A DNA stretch of 64,000 nt from assembly GCF_014650595.1 (NCBI RefSeq), contig NZ_BMVG01000028.1, positions 1-64,000 on the forward strand, given 5' to 3'. The translations under genes and the position numbers were made by a program. Each line of letters begins with the position of its first letter. The stretch's first letter is position 1. This DNA is from Streptomyces alanosinicus. Lineage in GTDB: Bacteria; Actinomycetota; Actinomycetes; Streptomycetales; Streptomycetaceae. Positions 26,464 through 35,634 of the stretch are shown in pieces. The notes under the pieces are model-generated. The model had not been told where the DNA came from and ran no database searches. It worked only from the letters and a program-made list of their open reading frames with translations.

Positions 26464-27645
26464 ATGAGCGACATGACGACGATCGACGGTGAGGTAGCGG
26501 CCGGGTTCGAACCGGTGCTAGAGGCGTTCGCGGCGAACTTCGACCGGCACGCGGACATCGGCGCCGCGCTCTGCGTGTACCACGACGGTCGGCCGGTAGT
26601 GGACCTGTGGGGTGGGGTCACGGACCCCAGCATCGGTTATCCGTGGACTCGGGACACGCTGCAACTGGTCTACTCAGCAACCAAAGGCGCGACCGCGACT
26701 GCCGTACACCTACTGGCCCAGCGCGGCGTGCTGGACCTGGACGCACCGGTGGCCAGGTACTGGCCGGAGTTCGCCGCGAAGGGCAAGGCGGATATCCCTG
26801 TGCGCTGGCTGTTGTCCCACCGTGCCGGCCTAGTGTCGCTGGACCAACCCGTGCCGTTGGCCCAGGCGTTGAGTTGGCAGCCGATGGTGGCGGCACTGGC
26901 CGCTCAGCGTCCACAGTGGACTCCAGGTACCGCGCACGGATATCACGGCCGGACCTGGGGATGGCTGGTCGGCGAGGTGATCCGTCGAGTGTCCGGCCGT
27001 ACTCCGGGACGCTTCTTCGCCGACGAGATCGCCTCCCCTCTCGGGCTGGACTTCTTCATCGGATTGCCGGCCAGCGAACGCGGCCGGGTCAGCCGGATGG
27101 TGTACCAGCAGCCGGAGATCGACTTCACCGCCCTGCCACCGGAGGCGGTCCCCGAGGAGCTTCGTGAACTGGTTGCCGCCTGGCGCGACCCGGACTCGCT
27201 CTCCAACCGCGCGTTCGCGGTCACCAACCCCGCTGATATCGACTTCAACTCGCCAGAGGTGCAGGCTGCTGAGCTCCCGGCCTCCAACGGCATCGGCACC
27301 GCCCGCGGACTCGCGCGCATGTACGCCGCGCTGATCGGCGAGGTCGACGGCATACGCCTGTTCACCCCGGAAACCCTCGCATCGGCCACAAAGGAACAGG
27401 CCAGCGGGGTGGACCAGGTGATGGTGGTCCCGAGCCGGTTCAGTTCCGGATACATGCTTCCCACCGCGACCACCCCGATGACCGGACCGAACTCCTTCGG
27501 CCACACCGGTCGAGGCGGCTCGCTCGCCTTCGCTGACCCAGAGCACGGCATCGCCTTCGGCTACGTAATGAACCACATCATTGGCGGCCCCGACGATATG
27601 CGTGCAGCGGCGCTGGCCGAAGCAGTGCGAAAGTCGCTGGGGTGA
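26464..27645 (+). CDS. Serine hydrolase, class C beta-lactamase/esterase-like
   Basis: The protein has 393 residues from ATG 26464. Catalytic motifs of the beta-lactamase-like serine hydrolase family are present: SATK (SxxK, in LVYSATKGATATAVHL, about residue 76), YHG (the YxN-type motif with Gly, in GTAHGYHGRTWGW) and HTGRGG near the C-terminus. The VVDLWGGV segment is typical of EstB-type esterases. There is no signal peptide, so it is probably an intracellular esterase rather than a resistance beta-lactamase. No functional link to its neighbours is evident. Confidence 0.8.
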   Translation: MSDMTTIDGEVAAGFEPVLEAFAANFDRHADIGAALCVYHDGRPVVDLWGGVTDPSIGYPWTRDTLQLVYSATKGATATAVHLLAQRGVLDLDAPVARYWPEFAAKGKADIPVRWLLSHRAGLVSLDQPVPLAQALSWQPMVAALAAQRPQWTPGTAHGYHGRTWGWLVGEVIRRVSGRTPGRFFADEIASPLGLDFFIGLPASERGRVSRMVYQQPEIDFTALPPEAVPEELRELVAAWRDPDSLSNRAFAVTNPADIDFNSPEVQAAELPASNGIGTARGLARMYAALIGEVDGIRLFTPETLASATKEQASGVDQVMVVPSRFSSGYMLPTATTPMTGPNSFGHTGRGGSLAFADPEHGIAFGYVMNHIIGGPDDMRAAALAEAVRKSLG

Positions 27646-27857
27646 CGGACAAGCGCCCTGGGCTATGGGGTGTTTGTGCGTTTCGTCCGCCATCGCTGTC
27701 ACGCTGCCAATTCGCGTAGGCGGCAGCATCCTGATCGTGGGGGCAGCTGATTCCGGCGAATGCGAAGGGGTAGGCCCAAGAAGCCGACTTCCGGGCAATT
27801 CGCGCCGCCTCCACCCGCTTACCTCCACCGCTTCAGTCGATTCCGGGAAGGCGCGCT

Positions 27858-28037
27858 CATGAGCTGACCGTAGGACGTAGCTTCGGCGTCACCTTCGACC
27901 ACGAGGAGGACTTCTTCGAGGCGCTGTCGTCCTTCTGCCGGGAGCACGGTGTAGGACAGGGTTACATCCCCACGTTCATCGGAGCCTTCGCGGAGGCGGA
28001 GATCGTCGGCGCCTGCGAGAAGCTCGGAGGCCCGGAC
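27858..28037 (+). pseudogene. PPC/DUF296-domain remnant
   Basis: The frame reads HELTVGRSFGVTFDHEEDFF and EALSSFCREHGVGQGYIPTF then IGAFAEAEIVGACEKLGG, which matches the start of a PPC (DUF296) DNA-binding domain. There is no start codon in place, and similarity ends after about 60 residues. The rest of 27646-28177 shows no gene. Confidence 0.5.
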
Positions 28038-28177
28038 GCAGGATCACGTGGTGGCCGCAGGGATCACGACGCCACTCGGAGGCGCAGCCCTGCGAGGCTC
28101 AGCCGGCGCATGGACGGGAACTGGTCGACGCGACAACTCCGTGGCGCCGGGAAACGCCATTCCCCCATCCTGACGGC

Positions 28178-29152
28178 ATGCCCACCATCATCACGCCCCG
28201 CCTCCGTTACGACGCCACGGCGGTACGCCCACAGTGGGAGGACCTCCCCCAGGACGTTCGCCGACTCATCGCACAACACCTCGGGGGCCAGGTACAGGCC
28301 GGGCCCAGCACAGGGAGCGGATTCACCAGCGGCTTCGCCGCAGTACTCCGTGGGACCTCCGGACCTCAGTTCATCAAAGCGGTCAACAGCCTGGACACCC
28401 CTGGGGTCGCCGACTGCTACCGGCGCGAAGCGGTGATCAACCAGGCACTCCCCTCACAGATACCGGCACCACGCCTGCAGTGGATGGAGGAGTACGACGG
28501 ATGGGTCGCCCTCGGCATCGATGCCGGCTGCTTGCCCACCACGCCATGGAAACCCAACGAGCTCACCGCCGCCCTCGACGCCTACACGATCACGGCCGAG
28601 GCCCTCTCCACCCCACCCGCACGACTTCAACACGTCGGCCTTAAGCGGGTTGGTGAGGGTGGTGACTTCGTCGATTGGCGCAATCTCGTCGGCGGCGCCA
28701 CGTCCGTGAACGTCCTCCCCTCCTGGATGCCACTCGAGCTGCTGGACGTGCTGGCCAGCCTGGAAAGCGGATGGCGGGAGGCCGTCGCAGGCAATGCCGT
28801 CCTCCACCACGACCTACGCCAGGACAACGTGCTGATCGACACATACGGCACCGCATGGATCTGTGACTGGAACTGGCCCTGCCTGGGGGCGAGCTGGTTC
28901 GATCTGGTGCTTCTCTTGGCCACCGCCTACGCGGACGGCCACGATGCCACGTCCCTGTTCGCCGAGCACCCCACCGCCCGCGGAGTCACCGGCGAGCAAC
29001 TCGATGCGGCGCTCGCCGCACTCTCCGGGTTCTTCCTCACCTCCGGCGGACAGCCCCCAGCAGACTGGTCACCGCACATTCGCCAGCATCAGATGTGGTG
29101 TGGAGAGGTCACACTGCGATGGCTGGCTGACCGGCGCGGATGGACCTTCTGA
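28178..29152 (+). CDS. APH-fold phosphotransferase
   Basis: The protein has 324 residues from ATG 28178, with no clear ribosome site. Kinase features are QFIKAVNSLD (ATP-site Lys), catalytic loop AVLHHDLRQDNVLI (HxDxxxxN, with H-H-D rather than H-G-D) and the metal-binding Asp in WICDWNWPCLG. This sub-type with HHDLRxDN and DWNW is widespread in Streptomyces and has no assigned substrate. It stands alone, with a broken PPC domain upstream. Confidence 0.75.
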   Translation: MPTIITPRLRYDATAVRPQWEDLPQDVRRLIAQHLGGQVQAGPSTGSGFTSGFAAVLRGTSGPQFIKAVNSLDTPGVADCYRREAVINQALPSQIPAPRLQWMEEYDGWVALGIDAGCLPTTPWKPNELTAALDAYTITAEALSTPPARLQHVGLKRVGEGGDFVDWRNLVGGATSVNVLPSWMPLELLDVLASLESGWREAVAGNAVLHHDLRQDNVLIDTYGTAWICDWNWPCLGASWFDLVLLLATAYADGHDATSLFAEHPTARGVTGEQLDAALAALSGFFLTSGGQPPADWSPHIRQHQMWCGEVTLRWLADRRGWTF

Positions 29153-29352
29153 CCGCTCCAGCCGAGGCGCACGTCGGGCCAGGAAATCAGGGGGCGATCT
29201 GGTCAAAGAAGCCACTACCCTCCGGGCATGTCGAAAAAGTCCGCTGACTTCGCAGCGCGCTGTGAAGCCGATTGGGCGGCCATTCCACTCGATCTACAAA
29301 GCGATGGGTTCATCTCGTTGTCCCCGATGGCTACCAGGAAGGACTTTTGACC

Positions 29353-29907
29353 ATGACCGTCTTCTACGTAGTGCAACATGCGGAGAAGGAACGCCAACTA
29401 GGCGATCCTGGGCTGACTGCGTTGGGGACGCAGCAGGCTGTACGTACCGCAGACTGGCTTCGTGATGTCGGGCTGAAAGCCGTGGTCAGCAGTCCGATGA
29501 GGCGAACCCGTGAGACCGCGGAGTTCATCGCTGCCGCTGCCGAGCTGCCGGTACGAGAGGATGCCCGGCTACGTGAACGGATGAACTGGGACGACGATCA
29601 ATCCCTAGAAGATTTCCTCACAGAGTGGGACGCGACGGTCCAGGACCGGGATTTCATCCCACGGTCCGGAGACTCGTCCCATCAAGCCGGGGCACGATTT
29701 CTTAGTTGCTTGAGGGATCTGACCAGAGAGCCGGGCCCGATCGCGGTCGTTACCCATGGTGGAGTTACGGTCGACCTGTTGCGAACTCTAATCGGTGACG
29801 ATGCGCTCACGGCCAGCTTGCTAAACGAAGGCGTGCCCGCGTGTGCCATCACCACGCTGTATGGCACCTCGGTTGTAGACATCGCATCGCACGCACACCT
29901 GGGGTAG
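29353..29907 (+). CDS. Histidine phosphatase-family protein with QHAE motif
   Basis: The protein has 184 residues, ATG 29353 with GGAAGGAC upstream. It has the phosphoglycerate-mutase-like fold: VVSSPMRRTRETAEF (second Arg of the active site), and the second catalytic His in AVVTHGGVTVDLL. The usual first motif RHG/RHA is QHAEKE, so the phosphate-binding Arg before the catalytic His is Gln. The His itself is kept. Activity may be weak or specialised. No operon partner is close. Confidence 0.75.
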   Translation: MTVFYVVQHAEKERQLGDPGLTALGTQQAVRTADWLRDVGLKAVVSSPMRRTRETAEFIAAAAELPVREDARLRERMNWDDDQSLEDFLTEWDATVQDRDFIPRSGDSSHQAGARFLSCLRDLTREPGPIAVVTHGGVTVDLLRTLIGDDALTASLLNEGVPACAITTLYGTSVVDIASHAHLG

Positions 29908-30330
29908 GCCGACCACGGCGGAGCGCGACTCTCGTATCTCTGCAAAGCGACAGCCGAACGGCTCGCTCAGTCCACCGGCCCACGCAGCCAACGGCTGCCA
30001 GCTCCTCCTGGGCGTCGCCCTTTATCTGCGGTCACGGGCGCGCAGGACGACGAACACGACCGCGGCGCGATCCACGTGGGCGGCAGACGGAGGCGCCTGG
30101 CTGGAGTAAACCGGTCGTGGAAGGTGCCTTGCTGTTGGCACTCTGGCGCCATGTTGTTCATGCTCACCGGGTCAAGCTGCTCGGGTAACTGCCCGTTCTC
30201 TATCCGTTCGTGTGCTCGGTCTGGTTCGAACGTGGTCCTGGATCGGGTGAGTTGGCCGACGTCGGGGCATGAAGGAAGGGCCTCTTGGTAGCTCGCGGTT
30301 GTCGAGTCCAGCGAGAAGCAAGAGGCCCTG
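29908..30330. other. Intergenic region before the nested insertion
   Basis: I see no supported gene. A 10-bp inverted repeat (GGGCCTCTTG at 30278-30287, complement at 30319-30328) lies at the right end and may belong to an old insertion-sequence end or a terminator. Confidence 0.4.
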
Positions 30331-30591
30331 TTGTCGAAGTGTCGCGTGGTCGTGGTTGCCGGGTCCAGTCCGTCCACTCCTGGGTGTGACTGCCTCGCCC
30401 ATCGGTTCGGGAACGCGGCCGACCGGCCAGAGCGCCGGCCCCGGTACGGCTCGGACCTGAGCGATGCGGAGTGGGCCCTGGTGCGGGATCTGCTGCCGGT
30501 GCCGGGATGGCTGGCGGGCCGGGGCGGCCGTCCAGAGGGCTACTGCCACCGGCAGATGATCGACGCTGTGCGCTACCTCGTCGACAACGGC
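30331..30591 (+). pseudogene. IS5-family transposase, N-terminal fragment
   Basis: The reading YGSDLSDAEWALVRDLLPVP followed by GRGGRPEGYCHRQMIDAVRYLVDNG is the conserved N-terminus (DUF4096) of IS5-family transposases. It is cut at 30591 by an IS4 element. The rest continues in frame from 32054 after one copy of the duplicated target is discounted. Confidence 0.85.
30582..30591. repeat. 10-bp target-site duplication, left copy
   Basis: CGACAACGGC lies directly before the IS4 left end and is repeated at 32044-32053 directly after its right end. Confidence 0.9.
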
Positions 30592-32043
30592 CAATGCCGT
30601 TGCTTGAGCTACTGAAGTATCGCGGGCGTGAGGGTGATGACCTTCTCCGGAACCCGTCGTGTACCTCGCCTGACCTGGTCTTTCTTGCGCACGATGTACT
30701 GCGAGACCGGATGGCGGGTGTAGCGGTCCGCTGCACGTAGTCGCCGTAGCCCGTTGTCGAGCTTGCGCACGACTTTCGTGGCCATCCGCTTCATGAACTG
30801 CCCCAGGCGGCGGGTTGATTGGCCTGCCTGGAGAACGACGCTGCGTCGTGTGTGCTTGAGGACCTTGACGAACGAGATCCGGTCGGGGTCCAGGCCCTCG
30901 CCGTCGGCCAGCCGCATGATGATCCGGTTCAGACAGTGATGGAGAGTCAGGTGAGCCCAGATCTCCTGCCGTACCAGTTCCGGCGACGCCGACCGCAGAA
31001 CCTCGGTCTTTCCCCGCTGACAGGTCTTCAGCTGCCGGTAGGCGGACTCGACCTCCCAGCGCTCGTGATACAGGGCCGCCAGCTCCTCAGCGGGCCAGGA
31101 TTCCGGATCGAGCAAGTCGGTCAGCAGCCTGGCTGTCTCACCCCCGTCGACCTGGTAGTCGATCACCCTCACTGTCACCCCGCCCGGATGGGACCGCCGC
31201 TGCCCGGCGAGATTCATCCGGGTCAGATAGGTCCCGTCAGGCAAGACCTCCATGGGCTTCGCGGCGACGAAGGTGCGGGCTCTGATCAGTAAGTGCGCTC
31301 CGGCCCGCGTATATGCCTTCCACAGTGCGACACCGGGGAAGGCCCGGTCCATGATCACCAGCATGCCGGCGGCACTGCCGGCCATCTCTGTCGCCAGCGC
31401 GGGCTCGCCACCACCGCCCTTGAAGCTGCCTATCCGCGCGTCGATCGTCGCGTGCGTACCGGTCTCAGTCAGGGTCACCACCCTGGCCTGCGGGAACCCG
31501 ATGGGCCGACCGACACTGTCCACCTGGCCACCAAAAGCGGCACGTGTCGTATCGTTCTCCGGCACGTCCAGCAAGAACCCGTCGACCGCGGCAACTCTCA
31601 TCCCGCGCCAGAACGCGGCCTCGAGAGTGCGCGGAGCGATCGCCCCCGCCACCCGGCGGAACACTCCCTCCACCGGTGCGGCCCCAAGCTGCTGCCGGGC
31701 CCTGGTGAACGACGACTTGTTCGGGACCGACTGGTCCATCTCGCCCAGGGCCCCGACCAGGTTCTCCGCGACATCGTCGTAGGAGTCCTGCTGGAACAGC
31801 GCCAGAGCAAGCACGTAGTAGACCATGAACCGGCTCGACAGGGGACGGGGCTTGGCATCCAGCCGACCACACGCGGTCAGCACCTCGTCCACCAGCTCAG
31901 GAACGATCCACTCGGTGAGCAACCCGAGCCGGACTTCATCGGATAACCCGATCCATGGATGCATGTCCGTGTCAACGAACCAGCACCCCGGCGGTCACCG
32001 TGCCTGGGAGAGAACTACGTGCACCTCTCAAGCAACGGCATTG
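30592..32043 (-). mobile_element. Complete IS4-family insertion sequence (1452 bp)
   Basis: The element is bounded by perfect 17-bp inverted repeats (CAATGCCGTTGCTTGAG at the left, its complement at the right) and a 10-bp direct repeat of the target. It holds one intact transposase on the minus strand. It inserted inside an IS5-family transposase gene. The intact repeats and frame point to a recent event. Confidence 0.92.
30609..31964 (-). CDS. IS4-family transposase
   Basis: The protein has 451 residues and no frame damage. It has the Nterm_IS4 region (LLTEWIVPELVDEVLTACGR, then PSRFMVYYVLALALF-like) and the DDE core: Asp in VAAVDGFLLDVP, Asp in LVIMDRAFPG, and the YHERWEVESAYRQLK signature (Y-x2-R-x3-E-x6-K) with the catalytic Glu. 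It catalyses cut-and-paste movement of the element at 30592-32043. Confidence 0.92.
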   Translation of the reverse strand: MHPWIGLSDEVRLGLLTEWIVPELVDEVLTACGRLDAKPRPLSSRFMVYYVLALALFQQDSYDDVAENLVGALGEMDQSVPNKSSFTRARQQLGAAPVEGVFRRVAGAIAPRTLEAAFWRGMRVAAVDGFLLDVPENDTTRAAFGGQVDSVGRPIGFPQARVVTLTETGTHATIDARIGSFKGGGGEPALATEMAGSAAGMLVIMDRAFPGVALWKAYTRAGAHLLIRARTFVAAKPMEVLPDGTYLTRMNLAGQRRSHPGGVTVRVIDYQVDGGETARLLTDLLDPESWPAEELAALYHERWEVESAYRQLKTCQRGKTEVLRSASPELVRQEIWAHLTLHHCLNRIIMRLADGEGLDPDRISFVKVLKHTRRSVVLQAGQSTRRLGQFMKRMATKVVRKLDNGLRRLRAADRYTRHPVSQYIVRKKDQVRRGTRRVPEKVITLTPAILQ

Positions 32044-32053
32044 CGACAACGGC
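32044..32053. repeat. 10-bp target-site duplication, right copy
   Basis: CGACAACGGC, identical to 30582-30591, flanks the right end of the IS4 element. Confidence 0.9.
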
Positions 32054-32728
32054 ATCAAATGGCGGGCGATGCCGTCTGACTTCCCGCCCTGGCCACGGGT
32101 CTATGCCTTCTTCGCCCGCTGGCGGGATGCGGGGCTGGTGACCGAGCTGCACGACCGGCTGCGCGAGGCCGTCCGCCTGGTAGAGGGCCGCAGCCCGGAG
32201 CCGAGCGCGGCGGTCGTGGACTCACAGTCGGTGAAGGCGGACGCCACGGTCACCCTCGCTTCACGGGGATACGACGCCGGGAAGAAGATCAACGGGCGCA
32301 AGCGCCACCTGCTCACCGACACCCTCGGACTCCTGCTGGCCGTGCTGGTCACGCCGGCCTCCACGACCGACCGGGACGCGGCCCGCATCCTTCTACCCGC
32401 AGCAAGGAATCACTTCCGGCGGCTGGCGCGCGTCTGGGCCGACGGCGGTTACACCGGCCACCTCACCGACTGGGCCACCCAGCACCTCGGAGTCGTCCTC
32501 GACATCGTCCGCCGCAGCGATGAGGCCAGCGGCTTTGAGGTCCTGCCCCGTCGCTGGGTCGTCGAGAGATCCTTCGCCTGGCTCCTGCGCAGCCGACGCC
32601 TGGTCCGTGACTATGAACGGCGCACCGACACCAGCGAGACCGTCATCCTGTGGTCGATGACCATACTCATGAGCCGCCGCCTGGCCGCCCAGTGCCCGCA
32701 GCGTCCTGCTCCGGCGCGGGCAGCATGA
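32054..32728 (+). pseudogene. IS5-family transposase, C-terminal fragment
   Basis: It continues the fragment at 30331 in frame: IKWRAMPSDFPPWPRVYAFF, then the DDE residues in VVDSQSVKADATVTL (D), RVWADGGYTGH (D) and RWVVERSFAWLLRSRR (E). The gene would be whole without the IS4 element. Its 3' end overlaps a convergent minus-strand gene by about 60 bases. Confidence 0.85.
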
Positions 32729-33179
32729 ACCTGCCCGGCTTCTCCTCCACCAGCCAGCCCCGTTCCACCAGCCGTTTCAGCCGGGCCCTCGCTCCTTCGA
32801 CACGGGAGGCGGAGGCGCTGTCCCAGCCCAGCACCACCGCTGGCCGTCGGGCACCAAGCCCATCGGCTCCCGCCTCCAGGGCAGCGGCCATCAACGCCTG
32901 GTAATCCACCGACAGCACCTCGGTGTCGGCCGCGTCCTGGCGGTGAGGCACCGCCCGGCGCGGCCCCACCGGCTTCCTCTGCGACACGACGGCCACGGCG
33001 GGCGCATCCTCCTCGGCCAGCGCCTCCAGATACTGCTCCAGGCCGATCACCCGGCGCCTGAGCACCTCTTCCGCATCTGCCAGAGCCGCCCGCACCCGCT
33101 CCAGCTCGGCTTCGAGTTCCTCCACCCGCACCATCGCGGCCTTCTGCCTCGCTTCCAACACCGCCCGCATCGACGGCAT
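32667..33179 (-). CDS. Hypothetical coiled-coil protein
   Basis: The protein has about 170 residues from ATG 33179 (ATG 33170 also possible). The N-terminal half is a clear coiled coil (VLEARQKAAMVRVEELEAEL, RVRAALADAEEVLRRRVIGL), the middle has LSVDYQALMAAALEAGADG, and the C-terminus EGARARLKRLVERGWLVEEKPGRF looks like a winged-helix end. Similar proteins are common in Streptomyces, with no known role. The 3' end lies inside the IS5 fragment, so the last residues may derive from the insertion. Confidence 0.55.
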   Translation of the reverse strand: MPSMRAVLEARQKAAMVRVEELEAELERVRAALADAEEVLRRRVIGLEQYLEALAEEDAPAVAVVSQRKPVGPRRAVPHRQDAADTEVLSVDYQALMAAALEAGADGLGARRPAVVLGWDSASASRVEGARARLKRLVERGWLVEEKPGRFMLPAPEQDAAGTGRPGGGS

Positions 33180-33241
33180 CCGCCACCCCCACGACATCTC
33201 GGTCAGCAACGGACCGAGACTTCCGTGCCAGTCGCCATCCC

Positions 33242-33886
33242 ATGCCGGACCAGCGGAAACCACACGTGAGGTTCGGAAAGAGAACGACCTCTAAGACGAC
33301 CCTGGCCTATGCGACGGCCTGTCGGCTCGGGAAGATCGCTGTGCACGACTCCGATGAGCTTGGTGTGCCGGAGGACGCCAACCGCCAGTGGCGGCATCGC
33401 ATGACCGAGATGTGGGTGCGACGCGCGTTGGACTACCAGGACCGCGGCATCGACCTTCTGCTCAGCGGGCAGTCCCCTTTGGGTGAATTGCTGGCAGCGC
33501 CCTCCGCCCTGCGACTGGACGGCATCGCCGTTTGCCTGGTCGATGTCACTGACCCGGTCCGACGCGCTCGCCTCGTCGAGCGTGACCCCGGGCGGTGGGA
33601 CATCCAGGCGATCGACGCCTACCTCGGCTGGGCTGCATGGCGCCGCAAGCACGCCCTCGACCCGTCTCACCGACCCGACGTCATCATCGAGGACGGCTGG
33701 CCCGGGATGGCCTGGCAACGCTGGACCGGGTGGCACTCCGGTGATCCCCGATGGTGCACTCAGCTGCTCGACACCACGGACCATTCAGTCACCGAATCCG
33801 TGGACCAGGTCGAGCAGTGGATCACTGAGCAGCGCAACGCACACCAGGCTGGCCAGCTCCCTCTGCACCGCGGTTGGGCTTCGTGA
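33242..33886 (+). CDS. P-loop kinase-like protein with altered Walker A
   Basis: The protein has 214 residues. The N-terminus VRFGKRTTSKTTLAYATACR fits a Walker A with the pattern GxxxxSKT, where the usual last Gly is Ser. VHDSDELGVPE, VCLVDVTDPVRRARLVERDP and VIIEDGWPG follow, as in small P-loop kinases of Streptomyces accessory regions. The region just upstream is disturbed by the IS5 insertion, so the 5' end could have been replaced. Whether it still binds ATP is uncertain. Confidence 0.55.
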   Translation: MPDQRKPHVRFGKRTTSKTTLAYATACRLGKIAVHDSDELGVPEDANRQWRHRMTEMWVRRALDYQDRGIDLLLSGQSPLGELLAAPSALRLDGIAVCLVDVTDPVRRARLVERDPGRWDIQAIDAYLGWAAWRRKHALDPSHRPDVIIEDGWPGMAWQRWTGWHSGDPRWCTQLLDTTDHSVTESVDQVEQWITEQRNAHQAGQLPLHRGWAS

Positions 33887-34027
33887 TCCGCCCGAACGGC
33901 TCAGTCCAATGATCCCGGGCCTCCACTCGACGTCGGTTTCGCTGCTGGGCAACCACACCTCGACGTGATACGCCCTGTCCATCGCTGCGCTGCTATCCCC
34001 CGAGCGCGTCGATCGCTACGCAGCCAA

Positions 34028-34046
34028 ATCACCAGCGTGATACGTC
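34028..34046 (-). promoter_or_regulatory. Operator-like palindrome, copy 5
   Basis: On the plus strand it reads ATCACCAGCGTGATACGTC, with a perfect ATCAC-N4-GTGAT core. A -10-like TAGGCT lies at 34064-34069, and the HAD gene ATG is at 34078, so transcription would start at or near the ATG (leaderless). The site then covers the -35 region. Confidence 0.6.
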
Positions 34047-34077
34047 GCTGGCGCGCCGGCCCGTAGGCTCTGCCTCC

Positions 34078-34728
34078 ATGCAGCAGCTGGCGATTTTCGA
34101 CCTCGACAACACCCTTGTGGACCGCCAAGGTCCATTGACAGCCTGGATCTCAGCCTTCTCCGAGCGGCATGCCCTGACGGACCTTGCTCGAACGCACCTG
34201 TTCGATGCGATGCGTGACCGCGCTTCCTTGGAGACCTTTGAGGCGTTTTGCGCTGAACATAAGCTCGCACCCACGGCCGAAGCGTTGTGGCTTGATTACA
34301 GCCGCCATATGGCGCGTTCCGTCAGTTGCCCTGCAGGAGTACTTGATGGCCTATCCAGGCTACGAGGCGCCGGCTGGAAGGTTGCCGTTGCCACGAACGG
34401 TGGGACCGAGATCCAGACTGCGAAAGCGACCGCATCGGGGATCGTTGATCACGTTGATGTGGTGTGCATCTCTGAGGCAGTCGGGGCACGCAAGCCGGAA
34501 ACGGTGATCTTCGAGAAAGCGGCTGCCGCCTGCGGAGCTGATCTTGCACTGGGCGGCTGGATGGTCGGGGACGGTGTGGACACCGACATCCGCGGGGGCC
34601 GAGCAGCTGGACTGCACACCATCTGGATTAGCGGCGGCAGGACCTGGCCCAGTGGTGACGTGCAGCCGGACCACGTCACCACCGACGTACGCCAGGCGAT
34701 CGATCTGCTGCTCACCACCGTGGGCTGA
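34078..34728 (+). CDS. HAD-family hydrolase
   Basis: The protein has 216 residues. HAD motifs are intact: motif I AIFDLDNTLVDR (residues 5-16), motif II VAVATNGG, motif III Lys in GARKPETVIFEKA and motif IV WMVGDGVDTDIRGG. The helical cap is of the C1 type, as in phosphoglycolate phosphatases and dehalogenases. Without a ribosome site it may be translated from a leaderless message. Thirteen bases separate it from the DUF1932-type dehydrogenase gene, so they form a two-gene operon. Confidence 0.8.
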   Translation: MQQLAIFDLDNTLVDRQGPLTAWISAFSERHALTDLARTHLFDAMRDRASLETFEAFCAEHKLAPTAEALWLDYSRHMARSVSCPAGVLDGLSRLRGAGWKVAVATNGGTEIQTAKATASGIVDHVDVVCISEAVGARKPETVIFEKAAAACGADLALGGWMVGDGVDTDIRGGRAAGLHTIWISGGRTWPSGDVQPDHVTTDVRQAIDLLLTTVG

Positions 34729-34740
34729 GAGGACATCGTC

Positions 34741-35610
34741 GTGGATTGCGAAGCCATCACGGTTGGGCTGCTGCACCCCGGCAGCATGGGCGCCGCATTC
34801 GGCGCCCACTTGCGACGACAGAACGTCCGGGTGCTGTGGTGCACGGACGGCCGCAGCAGCCAGTCCTTGGCCCGGGCCGAGGACGCCGGCCTCGAAGGCG
34901 TACAGAACCTGATGCAACTGGTGGCGCGTGCCGACGTGCTGCTGTCTCTGTGCCCGCCAGCCGCCGCAGTGGAGGTCGCGCAGCAAGTGGCTGCCTGCGG
35001 GTTCGACGGCCGGTTGTATATCGAGGCGAACGCGATCACGCCGCGCCGTGTAAGGGAAGTCGCAGAACTTCTTCCTGGCGCTGTGGTCATCGACGGCGCG
35101 GTTGTCGGCTCCCCACCGGTGGGCGGCAAGCAGCCCACGTTGTATCTGTCAGGAGACCGTGACGGCTGCCTCCGGGCCACGGCCCTGTTCGACGCGAGCG
35201 ACGTGAAGACCCATGTGCTGGGCACCGAGGTGGGAACGGCCTCTGCGCTGAAGCTGTCGTACTCGAGCTACCAGAAGGCCTCCCGCATCCTGGCGGCGCT
35301 CGCCTACGGTGTCGCCGATGCCAACGGCGTAGCTGACGAACTCCTCAAGATCGCCGGGAAACGGGGCGGAAGCTACCTGACCGAAACCGACTACATCCCC
35401 AAGACAGCATCCCGCGCCTGGCGCTGGGCCCCCGAACTCGACGATGCAGCAGCCCTGCTGAGGGACGTCGGGCTCCCAGACGACCTGATGCGAGCAGCCA
35501 GCCGAGTCCTCCACCAGTGGTCGGACGCCCGAGACCGCGACCTCACCGTCGCGGAGACGCTCTCGCTTCTGCAAGTCGACCACGGACGGGACAAGAACGC
35601 CGAACCGTAG
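34741..35610 (+). CDS. NAD(P)-dependent beta-hydroxyacid dehydrogenase-like protein (DUF1932)
   Basis: The protein has 289 residues, GTG 34741 with GAGAGGAC upstream. The N-terminal Rossmann domain (VGLLHPGSMGAAFGAHLRRQ, a GxGxMG-like loop) and SLCPPAAAVEVA match 6-phosphogluconate/hydroxyisobutyrate dehydrogenases. The C-terminal helical part (ALKLSYSSYQKASRILAALA, then YGVADANGVADEL) is of the DUF1932 type. The active-site Lys would be in ALKLSYSSYQK. The natural substrate is unknown. The upstream HAD phosphatase suggests successive steps on a phosphorylated hydroxy acid, an inference. Confidence 0.75.
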   Translation: MDCEAITVGLLHPGSMGAAFGAHLRRQNVRVLWCTDGRSSQSLARAEDAGLEGVQNLMQLVARADVLLSLCPPAAAVEVAQQVAACGFDGRLYIEANAITPRRVREVAELLPGAVVIDGAVVGSPPVGGKQPTLYLSGDRDGCLRATALFDASDVKTHVLGTEVGTASALKLSYSSYQKASRILAALAYGVADANGVADELLKIAGKRGGSYLTETDYIPKTASRAWRWAPELDDAAALLRDVGLPDDLMRAASRVLHQWSDARDRDLTVAETLSLLQVDHGRDKNAEP

Positions 35611-35634
35611 CGTGCCCCTGTGGTTCGCCTGCGG

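Noticed and set aside
26830-27828. A 332-codon minus-strand frame opposite the serine hydrolase
   Set aside because: The plus-strand gene has SxxK and HTG motifs. The antisense translation is low-complexity and has no ribosome site.
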